Below the pieces are notes generated by a model. It made no database searches. It was not told the origin of the DNA and saw only the letters and a list, made by a program, of their open reading frames with translations. A DNA stretch of 64,000 bases from Bathynomus jamesi (taxonomy: Eukaryota > Arthropoda > Malacostraca > Isopoda > Cirolanidae), in contig JAJOZX010001073.1 of the NCBI GenBank assembly GCA_023014485.1, positions 191,001-255,000 on the forward strand, read 5' to 3'. Positions 1-10,850 of the stretch are shown here, one piece after another (the first letter of the stretch is position 1; each line of letters begins with the position of its first letter). The position numbers and the translations under genes are program-made.

Positions 1-130
1 GCAACTTTTTGGCAACCCATGAACGTGTTATAAAGGTGGCTCCAGCATCACGAGCTTCCCGAAATGTTATTGCTCGTATGCGATCTATCACACGTTGCCT
101 CTCCGAATCACCAATTAATTGAGAAGCCAT
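1..130 (-). CDS. N-terminal fragment of a DNA-transposon transposase, cut by the window edge
   Basis: Reading leftwards from an ATG at 130, 43 codons are open to the window edge. The peptide starts MASQLIGDSERQ and contains GATFITRSWVAKKL, which resembles the N-terminal DNA-binding helices of Tc1/mariner-superfamily transposases common in arthropods. The catalytic part lies outside the window. The mariner-like element at 135-921 is inserted only a few bases upstream of this ATG. I remember a different catalytic domain going with this N-terminus than the one at 300-806, so I treat them as separate elements. The family call rests on recognition of a short peptide. Confidence 0.5.
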   Translation of the reverse strand, partial: MASQLIGDSERQRVIDRIRAITFREARDAGATFITRSWVAKKL

Positions 131-134
131 TATA

Positions 135-921
135 CAGTGTGTCCGTAAAGTCATGGTGGGATTTTAAATAGCTATATTATTGCAACGAAACATGATAATG
201 AGATGAAACAATGCCAAATTTAAGAACAACTCTCAAAGTTGTATCTTGTAGTTAGTCTAGGCTAAGCTTAACCTTTATCTCGTAGTTAGTCTAGGCTGTC
301 CACATGCCTATGTTGAACATGAGCGTAATAGCCCGAAAGTTAATGTGTGGTGTGCTCTAGCACGAGATCGAGTGATTGGCCCATTTTTCTTCGCGGAACC
401 CACTGTGACGTCACACAACTACCTCGCTATGTTGGAACATTTTGCAGTACCCCAATTTATTGACAATAATGTCATCTTTCAGCAAGATGGTGCTCCTCCG
501 CACTATGCCAACGTTGTTCGAGAATTCCTTAATGAAAAATTTCCACAGAGATGGATAGGAAGAGGAGGATGGAAGCCATGGCCTCCACGCTCTCCGGACC
601 TGACACCTTTGGACTTTTATTTGTGGGGTTACGTCAAGCAAAGCGTGTACAGTGTACCCATTAGGGATATTCATCACTTGCACGAGCGAATCACGGAAGC
701 TATCGCATCCGTCACTCCTGATGTTCTTGGGCGTGTGTGGCTGGAATTGAATCACCGCCTAGATGTCTGCAGGGCTACCAGAGGAGCCCATATCGAACTA
801 CGTTAAATAAAGTTATTCTTTTAGAGTTGTTCTTCAATTTGCCTTTTTTTCATCTCATTATCATGTTTCGTTGCAATAATATAGCTATTTAAAATCCCAC
901 CATGACTTTACGGACACACTG
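135..921 (+). mobile_element. Internally deleted Tc1/mariner-like element with about 100-bp TIRs
   Basis: The ends CAGTGTGTCCGTAAAGTCAT and its complement are flanked by TA at 133-134 and 922-923, the TSD expected of this superfamily. The inverted repeats run about 100 bp (135-237 and 818-921), perfect over the first 70 or so and then with small differences. Only the C-terminal half of the transposase remains. A 20-bp piece (tctcgtagttagtctaggct-like) occurs twice around 245-298, beside the probable deletion point. Confidence 0.87.
300..806 (+). pseudogene. Tc1/mariner-like transposase, C-terminal catalytic part only
   Basis: The frame is open from about 261 and homologous from about 300 (PHAYVEHERN) to the stop at 806. 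It carries a second catalytic Asp in FQQDGAPPHY (codon 486-488) and a third in PPRSPDLTPLDFYLWGYVK (codon 597-599), with 36 residues between them. The first catalytic Asp and the N-terminal helix-turn-helix domains are missing, so the product cannot be a working transposase. The C-terminal end (RLDVCRATRGAHIE) is of the type seen in arthropod copies. The missing 5' half coincides with the deletion in the host element. It could be mobilised only by another copy. Confidence 0.8.
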
Positions 922-1065
922 TACAGTATTATCACTTTATCAGCTAGAGTAATTTTAATACCTGCAATAAATAAAGAATTTTATATATTTTTATAATCAC
1001 TAAGAACTATTTCGATATAAGTAAACATGTAAGCTGCAAATGGGGGGTCTAAGGTTTTTGGAACC

Positions 1066-1068
<3 letters not shown>

Positions 1069-1118
<50 letters not shown>
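1069..1118. repeat. (TA)25 microsatellite
   Basis: An uninterrupted run of TA directly precedes the truncated 5S-SINE. Confidence 0.98.
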
Positions 1119-1122
<4 letters not shown>

Positions 1123-1260
1123 CTGAGTAATAGTTGGATGGGAAACCGTCCTCTGCGCCCAGATTATGTAGCGACCCGTCGTTCAGATCCCACGTAACGC
1201 TGTAGGTCCCTTCCGTCATATGACCTTAGTTGTTGCGAAGGAGGTTAAACAACCCAAATG
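1119..1260 (+). mobile_element. 5S rRNA-derived SINE, 5'-truncated copy 1
   Basis: The copy begins inside the 5S-like part (GTAATAGTTGGATGGGAAACC), which matches the 3' portion of the 5S internal promoter. It then carries the family body seen at 59048-59233 and 63727-63945, including the cacgtaa..ctgtaggtccc segment and a ggaggttaaacaaccca end followed by A-rich sequence. The 5S box A region is absent. The call rests on alignment by eye to the longer copy at 63727. Confidence 0.72.
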
Positions 1261-4200
1261 AAAAAAAATTTATATATATATATATAAACAAAGTGAGCGT
1301 ATTAGTAGTAGAAATTTATCTCTAATTTGCAGAAGGTATTTTTTGGTTCTGCTAGAGAGCCTGGCGTAGCCACCTACTGCAGCCCGAGAGTTGACCCTCA
1401 TTTAGGTGTTGACCACATTTATGCATCTTATCCCCTCGCGGCCTCTTTAACGAGGTTAATCCTATCAGTAAATTTTATGATTTTCATGGCTGAAAGTTTT
1501 CTTTTCAAAATCTCTTGTATGAAATTATTGTTTTAAGGTGGGCCGACTAGATAGTGGTAGGCTTCAGTTATAGTATGAAATAGTCTGTTAACGTACTATA
1601 GTACTTATATCTTAACTTAAAAAAACCGTCAAGACGAAGGAGCCGACCGAGTTTGAACATCAGTTTACCTCTCCCAACCTGACCCCTTAAGTATAATATT
1701 AATGCGAAAATATAATAACTAAAACGACATTAGCTCTATGTCATAACTGAAAAGAACCCTTCCAAATTATTTCCAAAATTGTTATAGATTTATAAGCTAA
1801 AGAAAATTTTCATAATATCTAGTAAACCCCGCGAGAGACTGCCAATTTCTTTTACTGCAGTGTCGATTTAATGTGAACGAAGTAGCCATTTTACCAGGGC
1901 AAAGTCAACCTTATCCCATCTAAATAATATAAAATTTATGGCCGAATTTTATATACTTCTACGAAATGCAGAGGAGACACAGTCGTACATTTATGAAAGA
2001 AACTAGAACCATGAAATAGCGTCACGCCTTAAGCTACGGCAAGTCAAAATCTGTAAACTGTATTTAAAATCTAAGCGTAAATGTTAAGCTTGTCCTGGTT
2101 TGTAAAATTCTGTCCAAAAATTGTTTGTATGAAATTATTTGCATGTTATAATGCAAACATGGCGTGACTAGATATAATTAAGCTTTGATTAGTTTCAGCT
2201 GATGTAACAAAGTAATCATGTTTCTTTTTTATCACCAGACGCCATTTTTGTAATGGGAAGTGGTTACAAAAATTCCGACGGTCACCAAATACCCAATGAG
2301 AGGGGGTCAGTAGCCCCTCTGGGTAAATACAACAGAAAAAACTTGTCCTTGAAACTACCCAAGAGCTCCAAAGGTACGCACATCCAGTACTTCGGTATTT
2401 GGTCTCCAACCGAAGGAATGATTACGAGTGTGACTTTCCCTCACGACATGCGCGTTCCACCCTCTTTGAACTCGCTCTGAGGAAACAAATTCAACACAAA
2501 CAAGACGTTTCATGCGAAATTTGTTTTTAACTGCAAATGTTGCCATGCATGCCAACGCGCGATCTCCAATCAAATTAATTTACATTAATATTATAGGATC
2601 TCATTAAAAGGAGCATGTTCCGTGGTTTTCTAATCGTAAAAGTTTTTGTTTTTTTACAAATTAAATTTGTAAAATGTATCAGCCAAATTAATTATTTATG
2701 ATTATGAATTATTCAAACACTTATCACTTACTGTTGGAAGTTATATAACGAAAATAATATAGAAAGTATTGTACTGTACCATACAAGAAAAATAATATAA
2801 ATAAGTTTTGTTTTATATTTTAGACTATAAGAATTTAGGCCTATTGGCTGTAGTTGGTATATGTTAACTGTTGATTGCTTATTTTAACAGAGGTAGGCCT
2901 TTGAATTTTTAAGTGTTAATTAATTTCGTAGTTAGCTAACATGGATAATTATAGAATTCCTTGTTCCGTAGTTTGCGCCTTCCACACTATATGAATACTC
3001 AAAACCTCCATGTAAGAATGTAATTTTCAGTTAAATGAAGTATATTTGTAAAATCTTATTTATTCCTACCCATATCACTGGAAATAAGTTATAGTTCCTT
3101 CATCTATGCTGATCAATAACTTGACAGAATGAAGGATAAAGTAAAAATATTGCGAATTTTGAAACATTTGCAAGCAGAAAGTTTCTCACCGTAGGCTTCT
3201 TTTTTAAATGAGTTCAAAGCACTTCATTCACTGCTGTGTAGGAACAGTTACAGATTTATGTGGAGATCAGGATGAGAAGAAAGAAGTAATCTAAGAGAAC
3301 GAATGTTAGAAAATCTAGAAGAGGAAGGGCCATTATTTTCACAAAGAGATTCGATAACTAAACTGATTAACGCAGTATTGCTTGTATATATTAGGTTATT
3401 GTATATACCAGGTGCACCACAGAATTGTCCCTATTTCTAAATAAATGTTCTACGCTAAAAAAAGGAATCTAGACACAAAGATAAATGCAATAGGTTTCTA
3501 AGCAGTGTGTGGAGGTGCTCCATCCTGCTGAAACCATTGTGAATCTGGGGTAATGCAGCTATTTCTTTATGGGACAAACTACAGTAATTAGTTGTGGTAA
3601 GTAAAAATCTTGTAGCATCTGACGATATGAATTTTGCGTTACCATTCAAAGAAGTACGGACAGGGACGTGGCAACTGGGAGGGGGCAAGGAGTGATGACT
3701 GCCCCGACCCCCATGAACACTCGCAAAAATATTGCAAACCTACCTTACAGAATTGGTAGCAAACTGTACGATACGGTCTGTACTGTCCGTACGCACCATT
3801 GAAATCCTTATACATTCACTGTGCACAAGACTAATGAAAAGTTAAAAGCCTTTTGTTTTTTGGCTACTTTGCTATCCACTCGCCCTGTGGAATCTGCTCA
3901 ATGTTTTTTGCGTTTTGTGTAGTGTTGTGTTCTGAAATTAGTTCTTATATTATGCAGTTTCAGATTTAAATCGTTGAGTAATAATATATGATTAAATTAA
4001 GAAGTGGACGTTCATTAACTGAATAAATATTTGTTTACAAATCTGTCATGTATGACGAGGCCTCCAATCGCTTATATTAAGCTAGGCTATGCCAATTTCG
4101 GAAAGTTGCAAGGTAAGAGTGAGATTAGTTTATGTTATGTCATGTGTTCTTTTGATTGTTATGAAAATGAAAATGTTTATTGGCAGACTATAGTCCATGT

Positions 4201-4302
4201 TATATAGTACATCGAGCCAAGTTGTGCATTTTTTAGTTTTGAGTTACTAGGTTGTTAAAGTTTTGAGTTAAGTTTCTTGGAAAAATTTAGGGTATTTCTT
4301 TA
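1261..4302. other. Gene-free AT-rich stretch, nothing recognisable
   Basis: I find no credible coding sequence, RNA gene or paired TIRs in these 3 kb. Short overlapping open frames at about 2146-2573 on both strands match nothing I know. A short GA-flanked TA run lies at 1271-1286. Confidence 0.5.
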
Positions 4303-4866
4303 CTATTACACCGGTCTCCGGTAGAAAGTTTTAAAAGCTGGTTTTCAATGTTTTTCAATGTGCTGAATTAAAAAATTATACTCATTTCCGTCGCAAATGA
4401 TTTGTTAAAAGAGTTATTGAAGCTTAAACTCTAACGGGAAAAGGGTAAAAAAATGGCGCTTCCACTGATTTTAATTTGAATCGGTTAGTGGACATGGATT
4501 TTATAATTTTGGATAACGTTAGGGGTTAGGTTAGGTTAGGTTAGGTTTGCTTAAGTTGTTTTAGGTTCGGCCAATTTTGAAGGTGAAATTTATGTTTTTC
4601 CTATGGTTTTTGATGTGTTTTATATTAAGCTGACTCTCAAAATCTTCGGAAACCACTCGTTTTTGTGATTCTCCCCACCCAAAAACTCCCGGTTCCCACT
4701 GGGGGTCTCCCAAGTAAAAAAGGGTAGAAAGTTTTAAAAGCTTTAAACTTCAATAACTCTTTAACAAATCATTTGCGACGGAAATGAGTATAATTTTTTA
4801 ATTCAGCACACTGAAAAACATTGAAAACTAGCTTTTAAAACTTTCTACCGGAGACCGGTGTAATAG
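4303..4866. mobile_element. MITE with about 140-bp inverted repeats and TA duplication
   Basis: CTATTACACCGGTCTCCGG at 4303 pairs with its complement ending at 4866. The arms continue inward for about 140 bp (4303-4440 and 4725-4866). TA flanks both sides (4301-4302, 4867-4868), so a Tc1/mariner-type element probably mobilised it. The unpaired centre contains a TTAGG-type run (4524-4547). No coding sequence is present. Confidence 0.82.
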
Positions 4867-5130
4867 TAAATATTTACCAAATTTAGTTAATTTTATTTCT
4901 TGGGTAAAGATGCAGTTTCACGGCTCTAAATTTTTTCCCCGCAGTCGCGGAGAAATACAAAACACTATTGTTTACGTTGCAGACGAGTATTTTGTATTCT
5001 TCCGCGACTTTGGGAAAGAAATTTAGATGGAACCATGAAAATGAACCAGAAATTGATCGAACCTAACCTAACCTACTAAGTGCATTATTACATCGTACCC
5101 TAACTAACTGACCCACATGTTGTACATACC

Positions 5131-5381
5131 TTAAGTATATCCTGGGTTGTAAAGTTTGGCAGCAGCTAGCAGAAAAGTATGAAAACAGTCGCCGGGATCA
5201 GGGTGCACCTTGAGGAACGGAGAACGAGCGAGATATCCCAAATAAAAGTTCTTACATCCGTACTTGGGTATTAAGGCTTTAAGGTCCCTCCAGCTACGTT
5301 CAATGTTCGGGGTATGGGCCTTTGTAACTGGATCTATGAAATTATAGGTGTGGTTCACAGTTAAGTGGTGAAATCCCTGTT
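5131..5381 (-). pseudogene. Merlin/IS1595-like transposase, C-terminal part (split gene)
   Basis: This segment continues the transposase of 6742-7411 on the other side of the hAT insertion. It contains NHTYNFIDP..AHTPNIERSWRDLK, where the Glu of IERSWR is the expected third catalytic residue of the IS1595 DDE triad. It ends at a stop at 5131. Reading frame and family alignment are continuous across the insertion when one copy of the duplicated CATTTAAG is removed. It is useless as it stands because the two halves are 1.35 kb apart. Confidence 0.82.
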
Positions 5382-5389
5382 CATTTAAG

Positions 5390-6741
5390 CAGTGACGTGC
5401 ACAGACTTTCAGAAGGGCAGGGGCTCAGTTGAAAAAAGGGCACTCTCCTAACATTTTTAAAAATGAAATCCGCAATGCCATATAGGCTATATATATGTAT
5501 ACACACACACAGAAAAATTTTAAAATTGTATGTGGTAAATATTCTTAAATTCCATTAAATTCAATGCATTATTTTTGTATATAAAGCTGATTAAAGAAAA
5601 TAAATGAAAATTTGTTGTAAAAAGGCATGTTTTTATTGCAAGATTTTCAAAAGATATGAAGATATTGAAATATTGGAGTGTATTTACAATTATTATTCAA
5701 TTTTACTTATATTGACTTTTAGCTTGCTCATCATATAAATTACAGTATTCTGCTGTATATACATTTAAATATGGAATAATATGAAACTATAAATTAAAGA
5801 TTTATAGAAATATATTGTGGGCTATTTAATATGATGGCCACAGCTCTTAAGTAGCAATAGAAAAATATTGATTCTTATCAGGAAAATACAAAAGCAAAAA
5901 TTATATTCTTAATCATCTACAATGAAATGCATACTGAAGAATAAGGAAGCCAACATGTTTAATAAATCATAATAGCAGTCTCCTGTTGGCCATGCGCTTG
6001 AAAATGTTTATCACTTCTTCATTATCAACAGGGATGTCTTTCTCAATGCTAAGCAGCATGAGATCGGAGAGTCTTTCTTCTCCACACAGGCTCCGCAGTT
6101 TATGCTTAACTAACTTGAGCTTGGAAAAGGAGCGCTCCACAGTTGCTGTTGTTACTGGAAGTGTTGCATAAATTTTAAGCAACTCATACATAATTGGGAA
6201 GACAAAATGGGCATCGTTTTCCTTGAAACAATTGAGGGTGGATCTCAGATCATTTTTTGGCAGTGAGTAGGCTGAGTGAAATATCCTCAATTCTGTCAAA
6301 AGTTTGTCTTCCTTTTTTGGAGTAATGTCACACTGCTTTGGATTCCAACTTACCATAATTATCAGTGAGAAATCACTAGTTAGCTTAGGTTAACGTAAAA
6401 TAAACAAACAGTAAACAATACACCCACATACCCGAGAGACGCAATCAACAGTGAACAGCTGCAGTCAGTGTTACCACTAGGGACGCCCTCCCTGATTGAC
6501 AAAATAATAGTAACGGTATGTTAAATTTATTATTCTAATAAAAAAATCATAGATCAAAGTAATTCCAGTTTTGAAAATCTGTTGAAGTAGCAGTAACTAA
6601 ATAAAAATATAACTAATTAATTCAAATTTATGTCGAATCAATATATTTATGAATTTTGACTAAAAGGGCACCTTTGATATGAAGAAGAAAAAGGGCAGGG
6701 GCTCAAGCACCCCAAGCCCCCCCCCCCTGTGCACGTGCCTG
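5390..6741 (-). mobile_element. hAT element inserted in the Merlin transposase
   Basis: The ends CAGTGACGTGCAC and GTGCACGTGCCTG are imperfect inverted repeats. The flanks 5382-5389 and 6742-6749 are a perfect 8-bp duplication, CATTTAAG, diagnostic for hAT. It retains a C-terminal hAT coding piece and so is a deleted former autonomous element. Confidence 0.92.
5967..6356 (-). pseudogene. hAT transposase, C-terminal dimerisation region
   Basis: The 129-residue open frame contains LPVTTATVERSFSKLKLVKHKLRS and ERLSDLMLLSIEKDI. This is the hAT C-terminal (hAT_Tnp_INT) signature with the conserved T-x-x-x-E-R-S/F-S-x-L-x-x-x-K pattern. The BED zinc finger and the upstream catalytic region are missing, so it is a remnant. 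It lies inside the 5390-6741 element and reads towards its left end. Confidence 0.88.
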
Positions 6742-7411
6742 CATTTAAGGTAGAATATGTACGCCACCAGTCACTCACAATTGTCGAGCCGGGCTTAATC
6801 CATTTGGTAATAATAGAAACTAGAGTCTCGCTGTCCCTATTTTCAACGGGAATGACGAATAATCGTTTTGAACCACGTTCAAAGGCACCAAAAACCCACT
6901 GGCCGCTTAGAACTCGCCCCACGTTGTATTTTCGACGGCCGAACTTTGCTTCGTCTATTTCCACCACCTTCCCTTCGCCACCAAGTTTTACACTATAATC
7001 TAACACATACGAAATGCACACCTCACTGCAGAACGAAAACCAGTCCGTGAAGGTGTGTTGCGAAATATCTAACGCAAATCGCACGTGTTTTGTCGTGAAA
7101 CTAGTATAGCAGAAATAACGAGAAAATATTAGAACTTGTTCAATACTAAGGTGACTTCCTTCAAAAAATGTATTTTTCGTAAGCGATAATTTATAGTTAC
7201 ATTTGGTACCATTTGAACGGCGCTTTTGGCAGCGAAAAAATTGGGTGTTTCGGTTGTAGGAACACCTTTTTTTACAATTAGGACACTTTTTAACGTACAA
7301 CAATAATCTGTGTTTCTGGCTAAATTCAACACAATCTTCTCGCGTTAACGATAACTCATTTACGGAGCAACTGGTACACACGTCCACCCTAGACGGCAAC
7401 AACGTGGACAA
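6742..7411 (-). pseudogene. Merlin/IS1595-like transposase, N-terminal part (split gene)
   Basis: The start is the ATG at 7411. The N-terminus has a zinc-ribbon-like cysteine set (CTSC, CPNCKKRC, FRCQKRR, KC). Then comes the DDE core with the first catalytic Asp in VVEIDEAKFGRRKYNVGR and the second in TIVSDWWRTYSTLN, where the hAT insertion begins. Adding 5131-5381 and counting the 8-bp duplication once gives 921 nt, exactly 307 codons with stop (306 residues), with no internal stop in either part. The gene was therefore apparently intact when the hAT element landed. The IS1595/ISXO2 family call is from recognised motifs. Confidence 0.82.
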
Positions 7412-7592
7412 TGATTACTAAGTTGCCAGATTCGCTAGTATTAGTTCGTATTTAAAATATTAATAAATACTTTACGGGGTTTTACAAAAACTTTACCGAT
7501 ACCATGGTCTTCAGACACTCCAAATATACATATTTATGATTTTTATGACCAAAATATCGGTATTCGTGGAGCCGTGAAACTGCATATTTACC

Positions 7593-7779
7593 TATGTTTC
7601 TAGGTAACTAAGGTGCAATAAGTCCAAATATCATGTCCATTTTTGTCGCAAACGAACACTTTGCTTAAAATGTCCATAGATAAAAACAAACAAATCTTAC
7701 TCCTAACACCATTTAAATTGGCAGTGAATCTCGAGCTCTACAGGGTGTTCGAAAAGTCCCGTCACCCCCTACAAAAACA
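7593..7779. other. Junction with two repeat stubs
   Basis: 7610-7675 resembles the reverse complement of 29155-29220 (tttttgtcgcaaacgaacac core). 7741-7779 begins CAGGGTGTTCGAAAAGTCCC, a sequence typical of a mariner-type inverted repeat, but no partner end or transposase accompanies it. L1 starts directly after. Confidence 0.45.
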
Positions 7780-8360
7780 GGTAATGCGCTATATTGATCA
7801 AATGAAAATGCGTAAGTCACCGGGCCGGATTCCATATAACTAAAAGAATTAAAAGAAAGCATTGTTGTGCCGCTAACAAAGATTTTTAATGCGTCTATTT
7901 CTGAGGGGTGCGTACCAGATAATTGGTCTCAACCGTAATACGTAACACCTATTTTTAAGAAAGACGATAAAGGTGCGGGGGGAAATTATAGGCCAATCAG
8001 TTTAACGTCTGTTGTAGGTAAGCTACTGGAATCAATAATTAGGGATCGTATAGTCGAACACTTGAAATTGCATAACTTGATGAGAAATACGCAGCACGGT
8101 TTCAGGCGAAACAAATCTTGCTTAACTAATCTTTTAGAATTTTCCAAAGCGTGGTTGAAGTTTACGATAATCATCGGGCGGTAGATGTAGTGTATTTGGA
8201 TTTTCAGAAAGCGTTTGACACCGTACCGCACAAAAGACTCATTGAAAAAACTAAGGCTCATGGAATCAGGGGGTGTAGTAATAAATTGGATAGAAGAGTG
8301 GTTGCGAGGTAGGAAACAGAGGGTGGTCGTTAACGGAGCGGAGTCGTCTTGGGCTAATGT
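7780..8360 (+). pseudogene. L1 segment 1: reverse-transcriptase fingers and palm
   Basis: Translation over several frames gives the LINE RT series MKMRKSPG, TPIFKK, GNYRPISLTSVVGKLLESI and LDFQKAFDTVPHKRL; the last holds the first catalytic Asp of the palm. Several frameshifts and stops show it is dead. It ends at TAATGT, where L2 inserted, just before the [10 protein letters not shown] motif that resumes at 20438. Upstream RT, endonuclease and ORF1 are missing through 5' truncation, a usual outcome of LINE insertion. Confidence 0.82.
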
Positions 8361-8980
8361 TATCATGTTATAATGTTTCAGACCAACAAAGATCCTAGGA
8401 TCCACTCATGCCTGGTCTACCTAACTGTGTTCGTAATTGTGTATTGTGCATGTTTTCCGTAGTGGCGGAGGGGACCTACAGTTTTACGTGGGTTCCGAAC
8501 CACAAAGCCTTAATTTTACTACCTTAAACTATACCCAATCTATCAACATATGCGTCTAATCGATTTTTAAACATGTTTATAGACGTGCTACTAATTACTT
8601 CTACCGGCAAACTATTCCACCTATTTACTATTCTATGCGTAAAAACGTTTTTGGCAACTGCTGTCTCGAACCTTCTACTTGTCAACTTACACCCGTTATT
8701 TCTAGTCCTATTATATTGAGATATTTTGAAAAAGCTATCTCTCTCTACGTTATCGAACCCATTCATAATTTTGAAAACCTGGATTAGATCACCCCTTAGC
8801 CTCCTAGTCTCGAGTGTAGTCAATTTTAACTCCTTAAGCCTATCCTCGTACGACTTCGACCTAAGCGACGGAATCATCTTAGTTGCTCGTTTTTTAACTC
8901 TTTCGATTTTGTCTATATCTTTGCGCATATGCGGATTCCAAAATTGGATCGCGTACTCCAAATGGGGTCTAACTAATGAT
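8361..8980 (-). pseudogene. L2 segment 2: RT C-terminus and 3' UTR
   Basis: The open frame (8524-8980) begins at SLVRPHLEYAIQFWNPHM, directly continuous with the end of segment 1. It runs through KDIDKIERVKKRATK, MNGFDNVERDSFFKISQYN and VEVISSTSINMFKNRLDAY to a stop at 8524, which is a normal CR1-type ORF2 ending. The 3' UTR (8361-8523) carries the segment shared with the SINE (8465-8503) and ends in repeated AACATTAT-like octamers at the TAATGT duplication. Confidence 0.88.
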
Positions 8981-9181
8981 CCACTGGGCAACAAAAAAAA
9001 ATTTTTTTCGTGTCCCAAGAATGAAAATACCTTATTCTTATAGTATTTTCTGTGCTGAATCCAAATAAGTTTGTAAAATTTCTCTATCAGGTCTGGTTTT
9101 TGTGTGACATGCAATTTAAGTTTTAAAAACCCATATAGTTACATACTTATTAAAATATGATCGAAAAGACATACCTGTAGT

Positions 9182-9556
9182 TTAAAAAGTAGCTTGTTTT
9201 GATTTTCTGCTGTGCTTTGCCTCAGGCATGTCTCTCTTAAGAGTCCAGCAATAGTCAGCCAGCATACTGGGGCTCCATTTGCCTTGGTAACGGTTTTCCA
9301 TGGCAGAAATATCCTGATGAAAACGCTCACCATGTTCGTCGCTTACCGCACCCAGGTTTTCTGGAAAAAAGTCCAAGTGAGAGTCCAAGAAATGAACCGT
9401 TAATGACATATTGCACCCCATTGCTTGGTAAGACTTAAGAAGATCTCCTACTATTTCAGGATAGTTTTCGGCCTTGTGATTTCCCAAAAGATTTGTGCAG
9501 ACACTTTTGAAACTCTGCCACGCAGCTTTCTCAACTTCATTCAACTCTCCTTCAAA
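9182..9556 (-). pseudogene. C-terminal region of the CACTGG-family protein (copy 1)
   Basis: This open frame carries KAAWQSFKSVCTNLLGNHKAE, LTVHFLDSHLDFFPENLG, DEHGERFHQDISAMENRYQG and LADYCWTLKRDMPE, ending at a stop at 9182. The same motifs in the same order occur at 51650-52017. A probable trailing segment lies at 9000-9114 (KPDLIEKFYKLIWIQH), and a counterpart at 52183-52240 preserves KPDLIE and IQH. That suggests the protein or a further exon extends beyond this stop. The invariant GERFHQD may hold a catalytic acid or metal ligand (inference). Confidence 0.66.
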
Positions 9557-9560
9557 TCAC

Positions 9561-10477
9561 TCATCTCAACAATTCTCTGATCTGAGGGCCTACAAAAATG
9601 CCTTCTTTAATCTTGGCATCACTGATCCGGGGAAACTTATTTCTCAAGTATGTGAATCCTGTTTGCGCTTTATCCATCGCTTTAACAAAGTTTTTCATAA
9701 GTCCAAGCTTGATATGCAAAGGTGGAAGGTACACTTTCTCAGGGTCAACAAGTGAACTATTCGCATTTTTCTTGCCTGGAACAAGTGAGGTGCGTTTTGG
9801 CCAATCCTTCTTAACGTAGTGGTTTTGCTTGTCCCTACTGTCCCACTCACATAAAAAACAACAGTACTTGGTGTAACCTAGCTGCAACCCTAGCAAAAGT
9901 GCAATGACCTTCAGATCTCCACAGATATTCCACTTATTTCTGATACTGAAACTTTTCTAAAAGCAACTTCATGTTGTCGTATGACTTTCATGTTTGCAGC
10001 ATGTGCAATAGGTACAGAAGGAAATTTATTTCCGTTGTGAAGAAGGACTGCTTTCAAGCTGACTTTTGAGGAGTCAATGAACAATCGCCACTCATCCACG
10101 TTATGTTCATGACCAAGAGCCCCCATGACTGAATTAACATCTTTACAAAACACAAGTCCATCTTCATGGGAGAACCATTCTTTGAATTCATCATGGCGGC
10201 TGCGGAAAAAACAAACTTTAGTGTCACGTTGCAGTAGATTCCAACCCTTTAATCTTGAACCTAAAAGTTCAGCCTGCTTCTTAGATAACTTCAAATCACG
10301 AACTAGGTCATTTAGATCTCTTTGTGACAGTAAATGTGGTTCATTGGAGGAACAGGTAGCCTGGAATGTTGGATCAGAAATGTCTTCATCTTTTTCCTCG
10401 TGATATGCTACAGCTACGTTTGATTCCTCATCACTTAAACTTACATGTTCAGGGATTTGGTACTGGAAGTTGAGCAC
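9561..10477 (-). pseudogene. Central region of the CACTGG-family protein (copy 1), RNase H-like candidate
   Basis: Two frames overlap near 9911-9960. The first (10477-9911) has a region on Ser/Leu-rich coils (LKLSKKQAELLGSRLKGWNL) and then EWRLFIDSSKVSLKAVLLHNG. The second (about 9960-9561) has WNICGDLKVIALLLG, GYTKYCCFLCEWDSR and PPLHIKLGLMKNFVKAM. The Asp in FIDSSK, the Asp in CGDLK and later acidic residues sit in strand-like contexts, which suggests a DDE/RNase H fold. That is an inference from pattern. One frameshift separates the two parts. The family is widespread in invertebrate proteomes as uncharacterised proteins, from memory. Confidence 0.6.
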
Positions 10478-10559
10478 TGTGGGGAACTGGTCTCATTGCA
10501 GACGGTAGATTAGGGTATTTCATAAGGCTCTTTGTTTTTGAAGTGACCCCCTTTGTATT

Positions 10560-10850
10560 TACCAGGCAGAAATAGCAGTCTGTTGTATGATCTTTGGGTT
10601 CCCTCCAAATCATTGGAATAGCAAATGGCATGTGACGTGAACCGTTTAGCCATCCTGTAAGTAGTCTTACACATGTCACACAACAAATGTGAGGGGCCCA
10701 ACTCTTGTCCTGATGCCTACTTTACATCCGAAATAAAGTTCATAGCATTTTTTTACTAATGGTGTAAAGTTACGTTTCTGGGATTTTAAAGTTAGATCAC
10801 CACATACATAAAAAGGAATTAGGATGATTCAGACAGTTCCGCGGCATTAC
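10560..10850 (-). pseudogene. ZAD-like zinc-binding N-terminus of the CACTGG-family protein (copy 1)
   Basis: In broken frames this region encodes FLCMC, KSQKRNFTPLVKKCYELYFG, the ICC-TCVRLL pair and FAIPMIWREPKDHTTDCYFC. It aligns residue by residue with the open copy at 50835-51138 (CYICG, [40 protein letters not shown]). The paired CxxC motifs around a helical stretch resemble a ZAD-type zinc domain, probably a DNA-binding or dimerising part. Frameshifts near 10640 and 10740 inactivate it. Confidence 0.6.

Larger units (their letters stand above)
4903..7592 (-). mobile_element. Merlin-like (IS1595/IS1016-related) DNA transposon interrupted by a hAT element
   Basis: Both ends carry GGTAAA(G/T)ATGCAGTTTCACGG inverted repeats of about 25 bp (4903-4927 and 7568-7592). 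The encoded transposase is of the IS1595/ISXO2 type found in eukaryotic Merlin elements. I could not find a clean 8-9 bp TSD; the flanks tatttcttg and tatgtttct are only similar. Its transposase is split by the hAT element at 5390-6741. Confidence 0.75.

Noticed and set aside
2146..2573. Overlapping open frames as host gene
   Set aside because: No recognisable domain, no splice or start context, and similar length on both strands suggests chance.
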